Shown: positions 47,532-56,098, counted from the first letter of the stretch. The stretch is 64,000 nt of DNA from Bordetella genomosp. 11 (GCF_002261215.1 NZ_NEVS01000004.1:2914001-2978000); one strand, 5' to 3'. The notes: generated by a model from the letters alone, not told the origin. A program made the numbers and translations.

Positions 47532-49724
47532 ATGAAGTGCCCCGAGATACCTGCGACAGAGACCGCGAGACTCAAGGCATTATCCCAATACGGCCTGGGT
47601 AGCGACCGTCCGCTGCCCAGCCTGGACCCGGTCGTGCGAATCGCCGCCCGCATGTTCGACATGCCCGTGGCGGCGGTCAATATCATCGGCAGCGATCACG
47701 TATTCCTGGCTGCTCAGACCGGCATTCCCGACGACGTCGACAAGACACGCGACGTCTCCTTTTGCGCCCACACCATCAACGAGGCCGGCGTGATGGTTGT
47801 CGCGGATGCCACGCTGGACGAACGCTTTCACGACAACCCGCTGGTGACCGGCAAGACAGGCCTGCGCTTTTATGCCGGCGTACCCTTGCGCTCGCCGGAC
47901 GGGCTGGCCCTGGGCGCGCTTTGCATCATCGACGACAAGCCGCACCATGACTTTTCTCCGGAGGACCGCCAGCGCCTGCGCGAACTGGCGCAGGTCGCCG
48001 CGGACAGGCTGGAACTTCGCCGCATCGAAGTGTCCACCGAATCCGCCCGCCGCCCCTTCGACGACTATGCGAAGGATTCGCCCACCGCGGTCGTCTGGTT
48101 CGATCAACAGCGCGACATCGTCGCATGGAACAGCGCCGCGGCCGCGCTTCTCGGCTATGACATAGACACAGGTGCCGGCCGCAGTTTCGACACCTTGCTG
48201 GCCGGGGATAGTGTGATCGACTTCCAGGACCTGGTGCGGCGCGCCGTCGCGGCCGGTACGGTAGAGGACGTGGCGATGCCGGACGCGCTGCATGGACGGC
48301 GCCGCGACGGCAGCGGATTCATGCTGGGCCTGTCGCTGTTCAGCTGGCGCGAAAGCGGATGCATGACCTTCCATGCCCATCTGCAGGACGTAACGGCCCG
48401 GTACCAGGAGGAAGCGGCGGCGCGGCATCTCGCACGTACCGATCCCCTGACCGGCCTGGCCAATCGCAATCATTTCTACCGCCAGGTCGAGGCCACGCTC
48501 GCCCAACCGCGGCCAGCCGCGGTCCTGATGCTCGATCTGGACAACTTCAAGGACGTCAACGATACGCTCGGCCATTCGGTCGGCGACCATCTGCTGCGTG
48601 AAGTGGGCCGCCGCCTGCTGCCCCTGGCGGGGCCGGAAGCCACGGTGGCCCGCATCGGCGGCGACGAGTTCGCCGCGCTGCTGCCAGGCATCGAAGCGCT
48701 CGATCCCGCGATGGACATCGCGCGGCAGGCCGTCGCCGCCTTGTCCACACCGTTCCTTACCGACGGGCAGGACGTACATATCGCGGCAAGCTGCGGCGTG
48801 GCGGTCGCGCCGGCCCTGGGACAGGAAGCGCTGGAGTTGATCGGCGACGCGGACCTGGCGCTGGCGCGCGCGAAATCGGTCGGCAGAGGCCACGCCTATG
48901 CCTTCATGCCGGCGCTGCGGATGGAAGCCACGTCGCGGCGGTTGCACTGCATGGAGCTGCACCGGGCCGTGGCGGACGGCGAATTCGTGCTCTTCTACCA
49001 GCCGCAGGTGCGGCTGTCCGACGGCGCGCTGGTCGGCGCGGAAGCGCTGATCCGCTGGCGTCACCCACGGCGCGGCCTGCTGTCTCCGGCCGCGTTCCTG
49101 CCCGCGCTGGAAGACGGCCCGCTGGCGGCGTCCGTGGGGGCCTGGGTGCTGGACGAAGCCTGCGCGCAGGCGGCGATGTGGCGCCACACAGGCGCGCGCG
49201 AATTCCGCATGGGTATCAACCTGTTCAGGGCGCAATTCCATGTCGGCGACCTTGCCGCGGACGTCATGCAAGCCCTGGAGCGGCATGGATTGCCGCCGAA
49301 TGCGCTGGAACTGGAGATCACCGAGAACATCGCCCTCGATCACGATGAAGTCGTCCTGCGCATGCTGCGCCGGCTGCACGACTTGGGCGTGTCCATTGCC
49401 TTCGACGATTTCGGCACCGGCTACGCATCGCTGGCCGTCCTCAAGCGTTATCCCTTGAACCGCCTGAAGATCGACCGCACCTTCGTCCAGGGCATGCTCG
49501 AATCCGAGCGCGACGCGTCCGTCGTACGCGCCGTGCTGGACATGGCGCGGGCCTTCAAGGTCGAGGCCATCGCCGAAGGGGTGGAAACCCGTGAGCAGCG
49601 CGATGCGCTGGCCATCGATTGCGCCGAAGGCCAGGGGTATCTGTTCAGCCCGCCCGTCCCGGCGCAGGACTTCTCCAGGACGTACGGCATCGGGTTGGAC
49701 ACCTGCTTTGCACGGTGCGCCTGA
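47532..49724 (+). CDS. GAF-PAS-GGDEF-EAL cyclic-di-GMP signalling protein
   Basis: 730 residues without membrane segments. GAF domain about residues 25-165, PAS about 178-295, GGDEF about 300-460 and EAL about 470-715. The diguanylate cyclase site GGDEF (376-380) is intact, with NFKDVNDTLGH before it; no RxxD inhibitory site stands five residues upstream. Phosphodiesterase residues are present: E504-A-L, Asn563, Glu595, Asp625-Asp626, Lys646 and Glu682. Both activities are therefore possible. GGAGG stands 6 nt before ATG 47532. The GAF domain opens like those of the histidine-kinase GAF family (CAHTINEAGVMVVADATLDERF). Confidence 0.93.
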   Translation: MKCPEIPATETARLKALSQYGLGSDRPLPSLDPVVRIAARMFDMPVAAVNIIGSDHVFLAAQTGIPDDVDKTRDVSFCAHTINEAGVMVVADATLDERFHDNPLVTGKTGLRFYAGVPLRSPDGLALGALCIIDDKPHHDFSPEDRQRLRELAQVAADRLELRRIEVSTESARRPFDDYAKDSPTAVVWFDQQRDIVAWNSAAAALLGYDIDTGAGRSFDTLLAGDSVIDFQDLVRRAVAAGTVEDVAMPDALHGRRRDGSGFMLGLSLFSWRESGCMTFHAHLQDVTARYQEEAAARHLARTDPLTGLANRNHFYRQVEATLAQPRPAAVLMLDLDNFKDVNDTLGHSVGDHLLREVGRRLLPLAGPEATVARIGGDEFAALLPGIEALDPAMDIARQAVAALSTPFLTDGQDVHIAASCGVAVAPALGQEALELIGDADLALARAKSVGRGHAYAFMPALRMEATSRRLHCMELHRAVADGEFVLFYQPQVRLSDGALVGAEALIRWRHPRRGLLSPAAFLPALEDGPLAASVGAWVLDEACAQAAMWRHTGAREFRMGINLFRAQFHVGDLAADVMQALERHGLPPNALELEITENIALDHDEVVLRMLRRLHDLGVSIAFDDFGTGYASLAVLKRYPLNRLKIDRTFVQGMLESERDASVVRAVLDMARAFKVEAIAEGVETREQRDALAIDCAEGQGYLFSPPVPAQDFSRTYGIGLDTCFARCA

Positions 49725-49755
49725 TCCGGATCGAAAAATAAATTTCTCATCCGCT

Positions 49756-49781
49756 GTAACCCGCGGTCCGTCTCCTCCGAA
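49756..49781 (+). promoter_or_regulatory. SigF-type ECF promoter (GTAACC-N16-CGAA) of the bufferin operon
   Basis: GTAACC (49756-49761), exactly 16 bp, then CGAA (49778-49781), 54 bp upstream of the bufferin ATG. As I recall, this is the consensus of the Caulobacter SigF regulon, whose operon also encodes bufferin genes. An ECF gene of matching context lies at 53132 in the same unit, so autoregulation is likely. Confidence 0.75.
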
Positions 49782-49835
49782 TTAGCTTGTGTATCCGTCA
49801 CGGATACCTTCCAAGCCCACTTACCGGAGAGACCC

Positions 49836-50147
49836 ATGTCCGCAAAAACCACCGTGACTTCCGCCCTGCTGGCCAGCGCTGTCGCCAGCATCTTCGCGTC
49901 CATCGCCCATGCCGCTCCCCTGACTCAGGCGGAAGCCAACGCCGCCCTGGCCGCGCACAAGGAAAAGTGCTACGGGGTTGCCCTGAAAGGCCAGAACGAT
50001 TGCGCCGCCGGCCCCGGCACCACCTGCCAGGGCACGTCCACCATGGACTTCCAGGGCAACTCATGGAAATTCGTGCAAGGCGGCACCTGCACCAGCATTC
50101 AGGTTCCGGGCGGCGGCCACGGCTCGCTTACGCCGATCAAGTCCTGA
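49836..50147 (+). CDS. bufA1: Bufferin precursor peptide, DUF2282 family (BufA1-like)
   Basis: 103-residue precursor of a ribosomally made metallophore. Signal peptide residues 1-26 (cut after AHA) directs it to the periplasm. The mature part holds four cysteines (45, 56, 64, 85) in the DUF2282 layout [15 protein letters not shown]...TCQG...GGTCTS. In characterised members, an MNIO enzyme converts cysteines to thiooxazoles and the product binds copper, protecting against metal stress. The modifying enzyme genes follow directly. A GGAGAG ribosome site precedes the ATG. Confidence 0.92.
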   Translation: MSAKTTVTSALLASAVASIFASIAHAAPLTQAEANAALAAHKEKCYGVALKGQNDCAAGPGTTCQGTSTMDFQGNSWKFVQGGTCTSIQVPGGGHGSLTPIKS

Positions 50148-50168
50148 TCGACGAACGACGGGAACGGG

Positions 50169-51098
50169 ATGGTCATGAACGCCTGGACCGAATCAGCGGC
50201 ACCGCGCGCGCCTGGCCGTCCCCATCGCGCCATGCCAGCCCTGCCGCTGCTCGCCGGCACCAGTCTCAAGCACGAACACCTCGCCGCCATCCTGGCGGAC
50301 GATCCGGAAGGTTCGTTCTTCGAGATCCATGCCGAGAACTATATGGGCGCGGGCGGCCCGCCGCATCGGGTGCTCGCCGCCATTCGGCGGGACTACCCGC
50401 TATCCCTGCATGGCGTTTGCATGTCGATCGGCGGACCGGAGGCGCTGAACGCGCGACACCTGGCGCGTTTCCGCGATCTGGTGCTGCGATACGAACCCGT
50501 GCTGGTATCGGAACATCTCGCCTGGTCTTCCCATGGCGGAGCGTTCTACAACGACCTCCTGCCCTTGCCCTACACCGCGGATACGCTGGAACGCGTGTGC
50601 GCGCATATCGATCAGGTCCAGGAGGCTATCCGGCGTCCGTTGCTGCTGGAGAATCCATCGACCTACGTCGCCTTCGCCTCGTCGACGATGAGCGAAACGG
50701 AGTTCATCCGCGCGGTGGCGCGCCGCACCGGCTGCGGACTGCTGCTCGACGTCAACAATGTCTTCGTATCGGCGACGAATCACGGCTATCCAGCCACCGC
50801 ATATCTCGATGAATTTCCGCTCGAGCACGTCGGCGAGATCCACTTGGCCGGCCACGACGAACAGCGCGACGACGAAGACGAGCCGCTGCTGATAGACAGC
50901 CACGATCGTGCCGTTGCCGATGCCGTCTGGAGTCTGTACAAGCGTGTCGTCGGGCACATCGGCCCCAGGCCGACGCTGGTCGAATGGGACAGCAACCTGC
51001 CCGACTGGCCCGTGCTGCGGGCCCAGGCGCGGACGGCCTACCGGATCATGTCCGCGCACCAGGGCACGCCGGCCGGGGAGACGGGTCATGTGGCATAA
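50169..51098 (+). CDS. bufB: Multinuclear non-heme iron oxidase, DUF692 (BufB)
   Basis: TIM-barrel MNIO enzyme of 309 residues that installs the cysteine modifications on the bufferin precursor. Candidate iron ligands are seen at His81 (SLHGV), His116 (SEHLAW), Glu161 (LENPSTY), Asp194 (LLLDVNN), His225/His229 (EIHLAGHD), Asp243/His245 (LIDSHD) and Glu272 (LVEWD). The opening AGTSLKHEH and the FFEIHAENYMG block are typical. It works together with the DUF2063 partner encoded next, whose start overlaps it by 11 nt. Confidence 0.93.
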   Translation: MVMNAWTESAAPRAPGRPHRAMPALPLLAGTSLKHEHLAAILADDPEGSFFEIHAENYMGAGGPPHRVLAAIRRDYPLSLHGVCMSIGGPEALNARHLARFRDLVLRYEPVLVSEHLAWSSHGGAFYNDLLPLPYTADTLERVCAHIDQVQEAIRRPLLLENPSTYVAFASSTMSETEFIRAVARRTGCGLLLDVNNVFVSATNHGYPATAYLDEFPLEHVGEIHLAGHDEQRDDEDEPLLIDSHDRAVADAVWSLYKRVVGHIGPRPTLVEWDSNLPDWPVLRAQARTAYRIMSAHQGTPAGETGHVA

Positions 51099-51942
51099 GT
51101 CCGATCGTGCACAGGACGAGGCGGTCGATCACGCGGCCTGTTTCGCGCCAGGCCTGATGGACCCGGGGCGCGCGGCGCCCGGGGATGTCATCGCCACGCA
51201 TGGCAAGGGCGTGGTCAAGCGCTACAACGTCTATCGCAACAACGTCGTCGTCAGCCTGATCGACGCCCTGGCCGCCGTCTACCCGGCCGTCCAGCGCATC
51301 ACGGGCGTGGACTTCTTTCGCGCGATGGCCCGCTTCCATATCCGTGCCACGCCGCCCGCATCGCCGCTGCTGTTCGAGTACGGAAGGGACTTCCCTGCCT
51401 TTATCGAGACCTACGAATACGCGCGGGATATGCCCTGGCTCGCCGATACCGCGCGAATCGAACGCGCCTGGCTGGATGCCTATCATGCCGCCGACGCCGA
51501 CGCGCTCGCCGCCGAAGCGCTCGCGGCCGTTCCCCCGGAAGACCTGCCGACTGTGCGCTTCGTGCCGCACCCGGCCGCCGCGATGGTGCGATCCATCTAT
51601 CCCGCCGTTTCGATATTCAGCATGAACCGGGCGGAAGGCCCGGTGACGCCGCTGTGCTCCAGCGAGGCGGAAGACGCGCTGGTGACACGCCCGGCCCATG
51701 ACGTCATCGTGTCGCGCCTGCCGCCGGGCGGGGCGATCTTCCTGGCCCGCCTGCTGGAAGGCGCTCCGCTGGCCGCGGCCGCCGCGGACGCATTCAACCA
51801 GGCCGCCGGCTTCGATCTACACGCCAACCTGGCCGGGATGATCGAGGCCGGGGTATTCACCCGCATTCTTCACGGAGACCCACCATCATGTCAGCCATAC
51901 CAGACAGGCGACAACCCGCTTCGCGCGGTCCCGCCAGGCTAG
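51088..51942 (+). CDS. bufC: DUF2063 family partner of the MNIO (BufC)
   Basis: 284 residues. The N-terminal DUF2063 domain shows YRNNVVVSLIDALAAVYPAVQRITG (about residues 49-73), FFRAMARFHIRATPPASPLLFEYG and FPAFIETYEYARDMPWLADTARIERAWLDAYHA. BufC is the recognition partner that presents the precursor to BufB. The last 22 codons (from about HGDPPS) overlap the DoxX gene by 55 nt and look unlike other family tails, as if an earlier stop was lost. Confidence 0.9.
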   Translation: MWHKSDRAQDEAVDHAACFAPGLMDPGRAAPGDVIATHGKGVVKRYNVYRNNVVVSLIDALAAVYPAVQRITGVDFFRAMARFHIRATPPASPLLFEYGRDFPAFIETYEYARDMPWLADTARIERAWLDAYHAADADALAAEALAAVPPEDLPTVRFVPHPAAAMVRSIYPAVSIFSMNRAEGPVTPLCSSEAEDALVTRPAHDVIVSRLPPGGAIFLARLLEGAPLAAAAADAFNQAAGFDLHANLAGMIEAGVFTRILHGDPPSCQPYQTGDNPLRAVPPG

Positions 51943-52391
51943 CCATCGCGGCGCGGCGCGCGGTCGAACGGATAAGCCAGCCCTGGCTCGTGCAGCTGCT
52001 GCTGCGCATCGCGCTGGCCGTACCGTTCTGGAAATCCGGCATCCTGAAATGGCAGGGCTTCCTGCAACTGAACGACACGGCAATCACGCTGTTCACGGAC
52101 GAGTTCCAACTACATTTGCCCGGCGGACCGTATCCGTTCCCCGCACCGGCCGTCTTCGCCTTCCTGTCCGGCTGCGGTGAAGTCACATTCCCGGTGTTGC
52201 TGGTGCTGGGACTGGGAACGCGCTTCGCCGCCATCGGCGTGCTGCTGATGACCTGCGTCATCGAACTGACCGTGCCGGACGGCTGGCCCGTGCACCTGAC
52301 CTGGGCGGCGATGGCGATGGGCATCGCGGCGTGGGGCCCCGGACGCGTGTCGATCGACTGGCTGCTCGGCGACCGTTCTCCCCGATCCTGA
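51888..52391 (+). CDS. DoxX family membrane protein of the bufferin operon
   Basis: 167 residues and four helices (about residues 35-50, 88-108, 110-127 and 131-148). The DoxX signature RIALAVPFWKSGILKWQGF (about residues 40-58) is present. DoxX genes accompany bufferin operons (GigD/BufD in other bacteria), probably as a quinone-linked membrane component; the role is not established. GGAG lies 9 nt upstream of the ATG, which supports the start despite the 55-nt overlap with bufC. Confidence 0.88.
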   Translation: MSAIPDRRQPASRGPARLAIAARRAVERISQPWLVQLLLRIALAVPFWKSGILKWQGFLQLNDTAITLFTDEFQLHLPGGPYPFPAPAVFAFLSGCGEVTFPVLLVLGLGTRFAAIGVLLMTCVIELTVPDGWPVHLTWAAMAMGIAAWGPGRVSIDWLLGDRSPRS

Positions 52392-52404
52392 GCGGATTGC
52401 CGGA

Positions 52405-53046
52405 ATGAGAACCCAGGATCTGGTTTCCAGACTGGCCGGCGATCTGGCGCCCATCGACCGCGGCGTGGTGCCGCGCACGCTGAACCGGGCACTGATGAGC
52501 GGGCTGGCGGGCAATACCGCCCTGCTGGTGGCTTTGCACGGCGTGGCGGGCGACATGCCGGAGCAACTGCTGACGGCCATGTTCTGGATACGGCTCGCGT
52601 TTCCCTTGGCGATCATCGCGGCGGCCTTGAAGCTGACCGAACGCCTGGGTCGTCCGGGCGCACCGCTGGCATGGGCCTGGTTCACCGCCACGGTTCCCAT
52701 CGCGACCACGCTGCTGGTCGCCGCCGGCTTCCAGCTCGCGACGCCATCCGATTATCGGCTGCAATTGATAGCTGGGGACACCTGGCGGGCCACGACGGCC
52801 GGAGTGGTCTTGCTATCGCTGCCGTCGCTGGCCACGGCCATGCAGGCGATGAGACGGCTGGCCCCCACGCGCCTGATACCGGCCGGTGCGGGTGCCGGCC
52901 TGCTGGCCGGCGCGCAAGGGCTACTCGTCTATTCACTCTATTGCCCGGAAATGCCGGCGGCATTCTGGAGCGTGGGGCACGTGCTGGCGATCGCGGTTAC
53001 CGCCGGCATCGGCGCCGCGCTCGCCCCCACCTGCCTGCGGTGGTAG
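52405..53046 (+). CDS. nrsF: NrsF/DUF1109 family anti-sigma factor, copy 1
   Basis: 213-residue protein with six predicted helices. The N-terminal RGVVPRTLNRAL segment probably holds the sigma factor, and the membrane part senses metal. Cys180 lies in the conserved CPEM motif. The partner cysteine of the family, present as Cys130 in copy 2 (TWRTCPFN), is Thr130 here (TWRATTAG). Encoded 13 nt after the DoxX gene and just upstream of the ECF gene. The missing cysteine suggests altered sensing or a decoy role (inference). Confidence 0.87.
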   Translation: MRTQDLVSRLAGDLAPIDRGVVPRTLNRALMSGLAGNTALLVALHGVAGDMPEQLLTAMFWIRLAFPLAIIAAALKLTERLGRPGAPLAWAWFTATVPIATTLLVAAGFQLATPSDYRLQLIAGDTWRATTAGVVLLSLPSLATAMQAMRRLAPTRLIPAGAGAGLLAGAQGLLVYSLYCPEMPAAFWSVGHVLAIAVTAGIGAALAPTCLRW

Positions 53047-53131
53047 CCCTTTCCGTTGCGTCCGTGCGCTATCCCGGCCTGGGCGTAGAATCACGAAAAA
53101 ATTTTCGGGATCCCCAGCCACCGAAGCCGCC

Positions 53132-53704
53132 ATGAACCGAGCACCGCAAAATGGATCGCCAGAGTCCGCCGAGAACAGGCTGCGTACTCTACTGATGGCC
53201 GGACTGGATGGCGACGCGCGCGCCTACCACGCCTTCCTGCAAGCGTTGGGTGCGCATCTGCGTGCATTTTTGCGCAGACGGCTGTACCGCATCCCCGACG
53301 ATATCGAGGATATCGTCCAGGAAATCCTGATCGCCGTACATAACGGACGCCATACCTATCTGCCCGAACAGCCCTTGACCGCCTGGACCCACGCCATCGC
53401 CCGCTACAAGGTAGCCGACTATCTGCGTCATCGCTCGCGCCAGGATGCGCTGCACGAGCCCCTGGACGACCAGCAGGAAATCTTCGCGGAATCCGACGAG
53501 GAAGCGGCGCAGGCCCGGCGCGATGTCGACAAACTGCTGGCGCAACTGCCGGACAGGCACCGCTTGCCCATCCTGCATGTCAAGCTGCAGGGGCTTTCGG
53601 TCGCGGAGACCGCCCAGATCACGGGCCTGTCCGAATCCGCGGTGAAAGTGGGCGTGCACCGCGGGCTCAAGGCGCTGGCGGCGAAAATACGAGGCACGCT
53701 ATGA
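53132..53704 (+). CDS. sigF: ECF RNA polymerase sigma factor (SigF-like)
   Basis: 190 residues. Sigma region 2 spans about residues 20-100 (IPDDIEDIVQEILIAVHNGRHTYLPEQPLTAWTHAIARYKVADYLR), and region 4 about 130-185 (LPDRHRLPILHVKLQGLSVAETAQITGLSESAVKVGVHRGLKAL). It most likely reads the GTAACC-N16-CGAA promoter ahead of bufA1. Its stop overlaps the second nrsF start by 4 nt (ATGA), the usual sigma/anti-sigma coupling. ATG 53132 has only a weak ribosome site. Confidence 0.93.
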   Translation: MNRAPQNGSPESAENRLRTLLMAGLDGDARAYHAFLQALGAHLRAFLRRRLYRIPDDIEDIVQEILIAVHNGRHTYLPEQPLTAWTHAIARYKVADYLRHRSRQDALHEPLDDQQEIFAESDEEAAQARRDVDKLLAQLPDRHRLPILHVKLQGLSVAETAQITGLSESAVKVGVHRGLKALAAKIRGTL

Positions 53705-54342
53705 AGACCGACGACATGATTTCACTGCTGGCAGCCAACGTCGTCCCGGTGGACCGAGGCGTCGTGGCGCGGCGCTATCGCTGGGGCATCCTGCTGGGCG
53801 CGCTGGGGGCCGTCCTGCTGATGGCAGAAAAATTCGGCATACGGCCCGACATCCGCCTCATGCTGGTTACGCCCCTGTTCTGGACCAAGATCGCCTTCCC
53901 GATCGCCGTGGCGGCAGCCGCGCTGCTGCTCGCCGTGCGCTTGTCGCGCCCTGGCATGCCCATCGGCCGGGCCTGGCAGTGGCTGGCCATCCCGCCGGTG
54001 CTCCTTTGGATCGCCGCGGCCGCCACACTGGCCGCCGCCGCCGCGCCGGAACGCCTTCCCATGTTGCTGGGGGCCACCTGGCGCACCTGCCCCTTCAATA
54101 TCGCGCTGTTGTCGGTACCGGGTTTCATCGGCACGTTCTGGGCGATGAAGGGGCTCGCACCCACGCGCCTGCGCGTGGCCGGCGCTGTCTCGGGGCTGCT
54201 GGCCGGCGCCATAGCGACCATCGCCTATTGCCTGCACTGCCCGGAAATGGGCGTCGCGTTCTGGGCCATATGGTATGTCGCCGGCATGCTGCTGCCTGCG
54301 TTGGTGGGCGCCCTGCTCGGCCCGCGGCTACTGCGCTGGTAG
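53701..54342 (+). CDS. nrsF: NrsF/DUF1109 family anti-sigma factor, copy 2
   Basis: 213 residues, same length and fold as the product at 52405. RGVVARRYRWGILLGALG at the N-terminus probably contacts the sigma factor; six helices follow. It keeps both sensor cysteines (Cys130 in TWRTCPFN and Cys180 in HCPEM) and adds Cys177. It is the partner coupled to the ECF gene, so it is likely the true inhibitor. A two-copy arrangement around one sigma gene suggests duplication within the operon. Confidence 0.9.
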   Translation: MKTDDMISLLAANVVPVDRGVVARRYRWGILLGALGAVLLMAEKFGIRPDIRLMLVTPLFWTKIAFPIAVAAAALLLAVRLSRPGMPIGRAWQWLAIPPVLLWIAAAATLAAAAAPERLPMLLGATWRTCPFNIALLSVPGFIGTFWAMKGLAPTRLRVAGAVSGLLAGAIATIAYCLHCPEMGVAFWAIWYVAGMLLPALVGALLGPRLLRW

Positions 54343-54346
54343 GCAT

Positions 54347-54402
54347 AAAAATGCCCGCGCCGCGCGGTGCTTCCCATCGGGGAATGGCCGCCCGGCGCGG
54401 GC
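54347..54402 (-). terminator. Rho-independent terminator after the DUF892 gene
   Basis: Minus-strand stem GCCCGCGCCG / CGGCGCGGGC (10 bp) with an internal TTCCC/GGGAA hairpin in its loop, followed by ATTTTT. It also lies just past the stop of the convergent sigma/anti-sigma operon and may serve both directions. Confidence 0.75.
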
Positions 54403-54442
54403 GCCGGCACGTTGGCCGGCGGCTCCGCACGCCAACCCGGCG

Positions 54443-54931
54443 TCAGCCCTTGGCGCTCGGATTGACTTTGCCGGCCAGGCCGGTCAGCTTCTCGTCGGTG
54501 GATTTTTCTTCCTGCAGCGTCTCCAGCAAGAGCTTCAGCGCGTCCTGCTGACCCAGTTGCTTGGCGAGCGCGGCCAGCGTGCCGTAGCTGGCGATCTCGT
54601 AGTGCTCCACCTTTTGCGCGGCCCCGATCAGGGCCGCGTCGAGCACCGCGCCCTTCTCGATTTCATCGATGATTTCCTTGCCTTCCTCGACCAGGCCTTC
54701 CATGGCCATGCACTTAACGCGCTTGAGTCGCAGCTCGGACTTCTCCACGATCTGGTCGATACGCTCGATCTGTCCTTGCGTCTCCTGCAAATGCGATTCG
54801 AAGGCCGCCTTCAAGTCGGGATTGGTGGCCGCGCGGGCCATCTTGGGCAAGGCCTTGGTAAGTTGTTTTTCGGCGCTATAGATATCGGACAGCTCATGCA
54901 GAAAAAGATCCTGAAGGGTTTTCGCAGCCAT
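54443..54931 (-). CDS. DUF892 (YciF-like) ferritin-like protein
   Basis: 162-residue four-helix bundle of the YciE/YciF family, stress-induced proteins with a ferritin-like di-metal fold. Typical start KTLQDLFLHELSDIYSAEKQL (residues 4-24); carboxylate and histidine candidates lie in ELSDIYSAEKQ, ESHLQET and KVEHYEIASYG. GGAG lies 7 nt upstream of ATG 54931. It is divergent from the manganese catalase gene, a pairing common for this family. Confidence 0.92.
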   Translation of the reverse strand: MAAKTLQDLFLHELSDIYSAEKQLTKALPKMARAATNPDLKAAFESHLQETQGQIERIDQIVEKSELRLKRVKCMAMEGLVEEGKEIIDEIEKGAVLDAALIGAAQKVEHYEIASYGTLAALAKQLGQQDALKLLLETLQEEKSTDEKLTGLAGKVNPSAKG

Positions 54932-55207
54932 GAATGTGCTCCTGTACTGGATGATGTGTAGCGGATGATTTGTTTGACGAACGCAGCGCGTCTTGCCTGG
55001 TTCGCGGCACATCGATGCAAGCGACATGCCCGTCATCGCGCGTGGCGTAGCAGCGGCCGGCGACGCGGAAACGCATCGCGTACGGCACGGCATGGGTCGC
55101 CATTGCCGCGCATGTCGGCGCCCTCGTCGACCGGGAATACCGGTTGCGTAGGGGGTGGGTCGATCGCGAGCAGCGGGCTCGCGGCACAGATCCCCAACGG
55201 AGGACTT

Positions 55208-56098
55208 ATGTTCGCTCACAACAAGCGATTGCAGTACACGGTGCGCGTCCAGGAAACGAATCCTGGATTGGCCAACCTGCTTCTGGAGCAGTTTGGCGGG
55301 CCGCAGGGCGAACTCGCGGCCGCGATGCGCTATTTCACCCAATACGTCGCCGAGGAAGACGCGGGCCGCAAGGACATGCTCATCGACATCGCGACCGAGG
55401 AACTGAGTCACCTCGAAGTGATCGGTACGCTGGTGGCCATGCTGAACAAGGGCGCGAAGGGCAAGCTGGCCGAAGCCGTGGATTCCGAAGCGGAGCTCTA
55501 CCGTGCGATCCACGGGGCGGGCAACGATTCGCACGTCACGCAGGTGCTGTACGGCGGCGGCCCCGCGCTGACCAATTCGGGCGGCCAGCTGTGGAACGCG
55601 GGCTACATCGACTCCATCGGCGATCCGGCCTGTGATCTGCGTTCCAACATCGCCGCGGAATCGCGCGCGAAGATCATCTACGAACGGCTGATCAATGTCA
55701 CCGACGATCCCGGGGTCAAGGATGCATTGACGTTCCTGATGACACGCGAAGTGTCGCACCAGAAGTCGTTCGAAAAAGCGCTGTACTCGATGCAGCCGAA
55801 TTTCCCGCCGGGCAAGCTGCCGCCGGATCCGCGTTTCGCCAATACGTACTTCAACTTGTCGGAAGGAGAAGGCGACACGCGCGGGCCGTGGAACAGCGAC
55901 GAGAACTTCCAGTTCGTCGCGAGCGCCGCCGAGGCCGGCCCCCAGGATGGCGACGGCACGGCCAGTGTGAAGAAGTTGACGACGGAAGAAACCCAGGCGC
56001 TGCAAGGCCTGGTCGCGCGCACCGCGTCCGATCCGAAATCCAATCCGGAAACCGGGGCGGAACTCGGAGCGGGCAAAGCGACTCGTCCGAAGAAGTAA
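55208..56098 (+). CDS. Manganese catalase
   Basis: 296-residue non-heme catalase that disproportionates hydrogen peroxide at a di-manganese centre. The five metal ligands can be placed: Glu35 (GELAAAMRY), Glu65 and His68 (TEELSHLE), Glu151 (AAESRAK) and His184 (REVSHQK). The C-terminal 60 residues are a polar tail (TTEETQALQGLVARTASDPKSNPETG). A strong GGAGG lies 5 nt before the ATG. The divergent DUF892 gene suggests shared oxidative or envelope stress control. Confidence 0.95.
   Translation: MFAHNKRLQYTVRVQETNPGLANLLLEQFGGPQGELAAAMRYFTQYVAEEDAGRKDMLIDIATEELSHLEVIGTLVAMLNKGAKGKLAEAVDSEAELYRAIHGAGNDSHVTQVLYGGGPALTNSGGQLWNAGYIDSIGDPACDLRSNIAAESRAKIIYERLINVTDDPGVKDALTFLMTREVSHQKSFEKALYSMQPNFPPGKLPPDPRFANTYFNLSEGEGDTRGPWNSDENFQFVASAAEAGPQDGDGTASVKKLTTEETQALQGLVARTASDPKSNPETGAELGAGKATRPKK

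Noticed and set aside
49796..49830. The inverted repeat TATCCGTCACGGATA after the SigF-type promoter as a second operator
   Set aside because: It is a short hairpin of 6-7 bp in the bufA1 leader; without conservation data it cannot be separated from chance, so it was not listed.
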